From the NCBI GenBank assembly GCA_021300125.1, contig JAJTHX010000240.1, positions 1 to 10,360 on the forward strand: 10,360 nucleotides of DNA, given 5' to 3'. A program made the position numbers and the translations under genes. Every line of letters starts with the position of its first letter. The stretch's first letter is position 1. Source of the DNA: Betaproteobacteria bacterium (GTDB taxonomy: Bacteria > Pseudomonadota > Gammaproteobacteria > Burkholderiales > SG8-41). The notes beneath the pieces were generated by a model, which searched no databases, was not told the origin of the DNA, and saw nothing but the letters and a program-made list of their open reading frames with translations. This document shows positions 6,449-10,360 of this stretch, piece after piece.

Positions 6449-7765
6449 TCAGCGCGGCGGAATCCTGGTGGCGAGGGGTTTGACCGAGTAATCGGGCGCG
6501 AAGCGGCAATCCTTCGGGCTGGCTGCGCGCATTTCGCGGCACGCTGCCGCGATGCCGGCCGGGGATGGCTTCGCGCCTTTTTCGATCCAGGCGAGCAGGG
6601 CCTCGAACAGGGGCGGATACATGGCGTCGCCCCAATAGCTGTGCTGGTCCGAATCGACAAAGACCATCACCAGCCGCCCGCCGTTGCCCGCGGCCTCCAT
6701 GCGCCGGCGCAGCGTGTCGCCGCCTTCGACGAACACCGTGGAATCCCCGATGCCGTGCGCGGCAAGCACCGGCATGCGGAAGCGGCCGGCGTGATCGACA
6801 TCCGCCGCGAATCGGGCCGCCGCCGCAGGGTCGGCGCGATAGCGCAGCACGCCGGCGTTCAGCGCGGCATCGTCTCCCGAACCCGAATACCGCACGCTGT
6901 CGTTGCCGAAAGGACTGGCGCCGCCGGAGCGCCGCACCACATCGCGCAGCGTGAAGGTGCCCCAGTTCAAATGGCCGATGATCGCGCTTTCCGGAATTCT
7001 CACGACATCGACGATGGTGCGCACGCGCAGCGCCTGCTCGGGCGTGCGCTGGGCGGCCGGCCGGTTCAGGCCAAGACAGTCGTTCACGCGGGCGGCCAGA
7101 TCGGCGTTGCTCATCTTGCTGTCGGCCGGCAGCCCCATCCACAGCGGGTATTGCTGCTCCTCAGGATGCGGATGGTTGTTGCACAGGTACTGGTAGATCG
7201 CCCGCAGGTCGAGCCGGAAATCGTAGGTGGCCGGGCCGGCAACAACGCCGCTGGTGAGCAGCATGCCGTCCCAGGGTCCGGGAAACAGCTCGGCGGTACG
7301 GGTTGCGACCATGGCGCCCCAGGATTGGCCGTGCAGCAGGGTGCGCCGCGGCTTCGCGACATGATCCACAAAAATACGGCGTACGCGCTCGGAGTCCTCG
7401 GCGGCGGTGGTGACGGCGAAGCCGCCCTGGCGGAACACGGAGCCCGCCCAGGCATGACCCTGCTGAACGGTGATCGCCCAGCGCTTGATGTCCTCGTCGG
7501 CGCGGGCGGCCCTGGGTTCGCCGAGGTCGGGTCCGCCATGTGCATGCACCACCAGCACGCCGCTCCATTTCGCGGGCATCACGATCAGGTAATGCGCCTT
7601 TGCCGAATCCTGTCCGCGCAGGCACCTTGCGCCGGCGGGCACTCCGTCAGGGCAGGCGGCGGCCTGCGGCGCGGCTTCCGGTGGCGGCTGCACGGTGGCG
7701 CAGCCGCCGGCGAGTGCGCCCATCAGCGCGATCAGGGGCAGCACAGTTCTGGTGTTTGGCATCAT
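6449..7765 (-). CDS. Secreted lipoprotein serine hydrolase of the alpha/beta-hydrolase fold
   Basis: Predicted esterase, peptidase or related hydrolase anchored to a membrane by lipid; the substrate is unknown. It has 438 residues. A lipoprotein signal peptide ends in LAGGC with Cys22. The nucleophile elbow is HGQSWGA (Ser148). The probable acid is Asp341 in AAHGIGDSTV and the base His375 in SDQHSYWG, in the normal order for the fold. An oxyanion-type HAHGG sits at 74-78. A long insertion of about 190 residues between Ser148 and Asp341 could form a lid. Six cysteines besides the lipidated one (38, 48, 195, 230, 409, 420) suggest disulfides in the periplasm. Two ATGs are adjacent: a GAGG is spaced better from the second (7762), which would give 437 residues. 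It starts 40 bases after the receptor gene, so the two are probably co-transcribed. I could not assign a named family. Confidence 0.85.
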   Translation of the reverse strand: MMPNTRTVLPLIALMGALAGGCATVQPPPEAAPQAAACPDGVPAGARCLRGQDSAKAHYLIVMPAKWSGVLVVHAHGGPDLGEPRAARADEDIKRWAITVQQGHAWAGSVFRQGGFAVTTAAEDSERVRRIFVDHVAKPRRTLLHGQSWGAMVATRTAELFPGPWDGMLLTSGVVAGPATYDFRLDLRAIYQYLCNNHPHPEEQQYPLWMGLPADSKMSNADLAARVNDCLGLNRPAAQRTPEQALRVRTIVDVVRIPESAIIGHLNWGTFTLRDVVRRSGGASPFGNDSVRYSGSGDDAALNAGVLRYRADPAAAARFAADVDHAGRFRMPVLAAHGIGDSTVFVEGGDTLRRRMEAAGNGGRLVMVFVDSDQHSYWGDAMYPPLFEALLAWIEKGAKPSPAGIAAACREMRAASPKDCRFAPDYSVKPLATRIPPR

Positions 7766-7805
7766 GGCCTCGCTGGCGGTTTCCGGTGACGGTGATGATG
7801 ACCGC

Positions 7806-8813
7806 TTATCGCAGGTCGAGATTGAGTTCGGTGATCAGTTTGCCCCAGCGCGCCATGCCGCCGCGGATCAGTTCCGAAACATACTCTGGCGTGCTGGATT
7901 GCGGTTCAAAGCCCGCCGCCTGCAGCCTGTCGTTTGCGGCCGGCTGCTTGAGAATGCCCACCACTTCAGTGTTGAGGCGTGTGATCAGCGCCTTCGGTGT
8001 TTTCGCCGGGGCGAGCATGGCCGTCCACTGGTAGACGTCAAAGCCCTTGAGGCCCGATTCATCCAGCGTCGGCACATCAGGCAGCGCTGCCGAACGTTTT
8101 TTGGAGGTCACGGCCAGAATCCGGACACGCCCGGTCTTGGTTTGGGGGATGACCGTCGAGGATCCGAGCACGGCGGCAGGCACCTGGCCGCCGCTGAGGT
8201 CGACGATGGCCTGGCCGCCGCCCTTGTAGGGAATGTGCGTCATGTCGATCCCGGCCATTTTCTTGATCAGTTCCCCCGAGAGGTGCTGCGAAGTGCCGGT
8301 GCCCGAGGTGCCGAAGGACAGCGGCTTGGCCTTGGCCAGTGCAATGAATTCCCTGACGCTTTTTGCGGGTGTCGCCGCATGAACCGCCAGCACCAGCGGC
8401 TGGGTCGACATCAGCGAAATCGGCGCGAAGCTGCTGCGTGGATCGAATGTCAGGTTCTTGAAGGCCGAAGGCAGCAGGGTCAGCGAATCCGCGGTGGTGA
8501 TCAGGGTGTAGCCGTCGGCGGCTGACTCCGCAACACCGGTGAAGGCGATGGTGCCAGTGGCCCCGGGCCGATTGTCGACGACCACCTGCTGCCCCAGCCT
8601 GCTGCTGAGTTGCTCGGCGATGACGCGTGATACCAGGTCGGTGGCGCCACCCGGCACATAGGGCACGACCAGCCGTACCGGCCGCACCGGCCAGGACGCG
8701 GCTTGTGCGGCCGCCGCGCCGCTGGCGGCCATCAGCAGTGCCGCGAGCAGCGGTTTCAGGGTGGAATAAAGGGTGGAATACAGGGCGGAAAAATCCGGGT
8801 GACTGGTAGGCAT
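7806..8813 (-). CDS. Bug/TctC-type periplasmic solute-binding protein (orphan receptor)
   Basis: Periplasmic receptor of the tripartite tricarboxylate transporter family; members bind carboxylates, amino acids or aromatic acids. It has 335 residues, with a signal peptide (hydrophobic about 21-36, Ala-rich cleavage area near AQAAS). Family marks are WPVRPVRLVVPYVPGGATD (41-59), DNRPGATGTI (80-89), GYTL (101-104), YGTSGTG-like FGTSGTGTSQHLSGE (167-181), HIPYKGGGQAIVDLSGGQV (193-211) and LPDVPTLDESGLKGF. The start at 8813 has GAGGG upstream and gives a normal signal peptide; the longer frame up to 8894 lacks this. No TctA or TctB membrane genes are nearby, as is common for the many orphan Bug proteins of Burkholderiales. 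It is first in a probable operon with the lipoprotein hydrolase and divergent from the TrmB-type regulator. The ligand is not predictable. Confidence 0.95.
   Translation of the reverse strand: MPTSHPDFSALYSTLYSTLKPLLAALLMAASGAAAAQAASWPVRPVRLVVPYVPGGATDLVSRVIAEQLSSRLGQQVVVDNRPGATGTIAFTGVAESAADGYTLITTADSLTLLPSAFKNLTFDPRSSFAPISLMSTQPLVLAVHAATPAKSVREFIALAKAKPLSFGTSGTGTSQHLSGELIKKMAGIDMTHIPYKGGGQAIVDLSGGQVPAAVLGSSTVIPQTKTGRVRILAVTSKKRSAALPDVPTLDESGLKGFDVYQWTAMLAPAKTPKALITRLNTEVVGILKQPAANDRLQAAGFEPQSSTPEYVSELIRGGMARWGKLITELNLDLR
8757..8792. repeat. 12-bp tandem repeat, three imperfect copies, inside the receptor signal peptide
   Basis: Units at 8757-8768, 8769-8780 and 8781-8792 differ by one or two bases from CAGGGTGGAATA. 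Being in frame, they encode FSAL-YSTL-YSTL in the n-region of the Bug receptor (residues 8-19), lengthening it before the hydrophobic core. Confidence 0.85.
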
Positions 8814-8859
8814 GGGGTTTTCCCTCAGGTTGGGCCCGGCGGATGGCCGGAATCCGGCT

Positions 8860-8888
8860 TTGTCATTGTGCCCCGTTAGAAGTAGTAT
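8860..8888 (+). promoter_or_regulatory. Predicted promoter of the TrmB-type regulator, apparently leaderless
   Basis: TTGTCA (8860-8865, 5 of 6) and TAGTAT (8883-8888, 4 of 6) are exactly 17 bases apart. A start about 7 bases downstream would fall within a few bases of the ATG at 8900, leaving no room for a ribosome site, and none is seen. On the opposite strand TATACT (8889-8884, 5 of 6) could serve the receptor operon, though its -35 region is poor. Confidence 0.4.
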
Positions 8889-8899
8889 AAGCAACTACT
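8881..8899. promoter_or_regulatory. Inverted repeat between divergent receptor and regulator genes, candidate operator
   Basis: AGTAGT (8881-8886) and ACTACT (8894-8899) form a 6-bp inverted repeat with a 7-base spacer, directly abutting the regulator start codon and overlapping the predicted -10 boxes of both directions. It is in the only intergenic gap (86 bases) between the two units. Its position suggests an operator for the TrmB-type regulator; the short arms mean chance cannot be excluded. Confidence 0.4.
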
Positions 8900-9784
8900 A
8901 TGGCATCAAAAGTTGTCCGCTCCAGGGCGCCGGCCGCGGCGGCGCCCCTTGCCACGGCCCTGCGCGGACTGGGTTTTACCGACTACGAGGCCAGGGCCTA
9001 TGCCGCGCTCGCGGCCAGGCAGCCGGCCACGGCCTATGAAATCGCCATCCAGGCAGGCTTGCCCCGCGCCAATGTCTATTCGGCGCTGCGCGCGCTTGAA
9101 GCGAAGGGCGCGATCCAGCCGGTGACCGAAAACCCGGTGCGTTACGTGCCGGTGAATCCCGAGCAGTTCTTCCGCGGCATCCAGCGCAGCACCAGCGGCC
9201 TGTGCGAAGACGTGATGCGCGAGATGAAGCGGGCGGCGCGCGATGATGGCGGCAATTCCTACGTTTCAGTGCTGCGCGGCGAGGCCGAAGTGCGCCTGCG
9301 CCTGAAGGAAATGATCGAGGCTGCGCGAGAACATGTCTGGCTGAAGGGTACGGTGACGCTGATTGCGCCGCACGCACGCGAACTGGCCGCGGCCGCGCGG
9401 CGCGGCGTCACGGTGCGGCTGATCGTGTTCGGCCGCGCGGTGCCGGGGCTGAAGCCGCACCGCCGCATCCAGGTGATTCCGCATGAGGGTGACGGCGAAC
9501 TCCACGGCCCGCCGTCGGATGCGCTGCTCACCGCGACCGTGGATGGCAGCAGCATGCTCATCGCCTCGTTCACCGACAGCGTCAGGGCCTCGTTTGCGCG
9601 CGACTATCCGGTGATCTACGTGATCGAGACCCTGCTGCTGCACGAAATCTACCTGGCCGAAATCCACACCGCCTTCGGTCCGCAGCTGGAGGCGCGTTTC
9701 GGCCGCCAGCTTTCCGGGTTGCGCCGCAAGTACCGTCCCCGCGGTCGCGGCCGGCCGGTGATCGAGGGCAGCGAACCGGGATGA
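8900..9784 (+). CDS. TrmB-family transcriptional regulator with C-terminal phospholipase-D-like sensor domain
   Basis: Predicted DNA-binding regulator of 294 residues. The N-terminal winged helix (about 17-85) has the TrmB pattern: LRGLGFTDYEARAYAAL, then AYEIAIQAGLPRANVYSALRALEAKGAI. A helical linker (about 88-115) is followed by a PLD-like domain (about 120-260) with HVWLKGTVTLIAPHARELAAAARRGVTVRLIVFG; the catalytic HKD motif of true phospholipases is not seen, as expected for a ligand-sensing version. The C-terminus (274-290) is highly basic and contains RPRGRGRP, resembling an AT-hook. The start is firm: a stop codon in the same frame lies 9 bases upstream (8888-8890), yet there is no ribosome site. 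TrmB proteins are best known as archaeal sugar regulators but occur in bacteria. It lies divergent from the Bug receptor and 64 bases ahead of the sulfatase, both likely targets. Confidence 0.85.
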   Translation: MASKVVRSRAPAAAAPLATALRGLGFTDYEARAYAALAARQPATAYEIAIQAGLPRANVYSALRALEAKGAIQPVTENPVRYVPVNPEQFFRGIQRSTSGLCEDVMREMKRAARDDGGNSYVSVLRGEAEVRLRLKEMIEAAREHVWLKGTVTLIAPHARELAAAARRGVTVRLIVFGRAVPGLKPHRRIQVIPHEGDGELHGPPSDALLTATVDGSSMLIASFTDSVRASFARDYPVIYVIETLLLHEIYLAEIHTAFGPQLEARFGRQLSGLRRKYRPRGRGRPVIEGSEPG

Positions 9785-9848
9785 AGCCCGCCGGCTCGGC
9801 CCGGCACGAGGGTCGCGATTGACGCATTGATTGAGGAGGAGCAACAGC

Positions 9849-10360
9849 ATGTCTGAAACCCCGAAGGGCAAGCGCCCCAACATCGTACTGATCCTGGCCG
9901 ACAACCTCGGCTGGGGCGTACTGGGCTGTTACGGCGGCGGCGCCCTGCGCGGTGCGCCGACGCCGCGCATCGACGCGCTGGCCGGTGAAGGCCTGCGCCT
10001 GCTCAATTTCAACGTCGAGTCGGATTGCGTGCCGACCCGCTCGGCATTGATGACCGGACGCCACCCGATCCGCACCGGCGCGCTGCAGTCGGTGCCGGCG
10101 GGCCTGCCGCAGGGCATTCACCCCTGGGAAGTCACGCTGGCGCAACTGCTGAAAGGGCAGGGTTATGCCACGGCGATCCACGGCAAATGGCATCTGGGCG
10201 ACCGCAAGGGACGCTTTCCCACCGACCGCGGATTTGACGAGTGGTACGGCATTCCGCGCACCACCAACGAAAGCATGTTCACCAGCTCGCCGGGCTACGA
10301 TCCGAAAGTGACCCCGCTGCCTTATGTGCTGGAAGCCAAAGCCGGCGAAATGCCGCGCGA
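9849..10360 (+). CDS. Sulfatase (arylsulfatase-like, formylglycine-dependent), 3' end cut off
   Basis: Hydrolase of sulfate esters in the alkaline-phosphatase superfamily. The visible part is 170 codons and runs off the right edge; such enzymes are usually 450-600 residues. The N-terminus KRPNIVLILADNLGWGVLGCYG contains the first metal-binding site. The activation motif CVPTRSALMTG (Cys60, Pro62, Arg64) fits C-x-P-x-R-x4-T-G, so Cys60 should be converted to formylglycine. GKWHLG (112-117) carries the active-site Lys113 and His115, and RGFDEWYG (127-134) is also typical. Asn19 replaces the second of the usual two Asp residues. No signal peptide is visible, so it is probably cytoplasmic. GGAGGAG lies 7 bases before the ATG. 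It follows the TrmB-type gene and may be co-transcribed. A phosphonate monoester hydrolase is an alternative, since these share the CxPxR motif. Confidence 0.9.
   Translation, partial: MSETPKGKRPNIVLILADNLGWGVLGCYGGGALRGAPTPRIDALAGEGLRLLNFNVESDCVPTRSALMTGRHPIRTGALQSVPAGLPQGIHPWEVTLAQLLKGQGYATAIHGKWHLGDRKGRFPTDRGFDEWYGIPRTTNESMFTSSPGYDPKVTPLPYVLEAKAGEMPR

Noticed and set aside
6641..7789. A 382-codon open frame on the plus strand, antisense to the lipoprotein hydrolase
   Set aside because: It is rich in His, Gly, Ala and Arg with no recognisable motif, lies wholly over a gene with a signal peptide and catalytic triad, and is the kind of frame high GC content produces by chance.
9781..9822. 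A 13-codon mini-ORF overlapping the stop of the TrmB-type gene as ATGA
   Set aside because: Too short, no ribosome site of its own and no recognisable leader-peptide character; the overlap is probably chance.

Overview
The window is GC-rich proteobacterial chromosome with dense coding and ordinary house-keeping and accessory genes. An orphan tripartite-tricarboxylate (Bug-type) solute receptor, a 90-residue IF-1 with a basic tail, a beta-class GST and GC-rich third codon positions together suggest a betaproteobacterium, probably Burkholderiales-like. That placement is inference. I see no insertion sequence, phage gene, CRISPR array, tRNA or rRNA, and no gene-free stretch longer than about 230 bases.

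Region 1 (1-4984) is a multidrug efflux locus. An RND inner-membrane pump (minus strand, cut by the left edge) lies 28 bases downstream of its lipoprotein adaptor. A TetR/AcrR-type repressor is transcribed divergently. The 213-base gap between adaptor and repressor holds a near-perfect 28-base palindrome that closely resembles the E. coli AcrR operator as I remember it. It sits over plausible promoters in both directions, so one repressor dimer or dimer pair could shut both transcription units. An outer-membrane channel gene, if present, would lie beyond the left edge.

Region 2 (5006-6416) holds stress and translation genes. A cold-shock protein gene (minus) with a long leader is followed by a stand-alone IF-1 paralogue (minus). 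A strong hairpin with a T-rich tail separates the two. A beta-class glutathione S-transferase is transcribed divergently from the cold-shock gene.

Region 3 (6449-10360) looks like an uptake and degradation locus. On the minus strand a Bug-type periplasmic receptor is followed by a secreted lipoprotein serine hydrolase, probably as one operon. Divergently, on the plus strand, a TrmB-family regulator is followed by a sulfatase cut by the right edge. A short inverted repeat abuts the regulator's start codon, in the only gap between the two units. The simplest reading is that the regulator senses a substrate or product and controls itself and the receptor-hydrolase operon. The substrate cannot be told from sequence.

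Nothing here is clearly a new molecular system. The points most worth checking are the conserved AcrR box, the unassigned receptor-hydrolase-regulator-sulfatase locus with its apparently leaderless regulator, and the hairpin-separated csp-infA pair.
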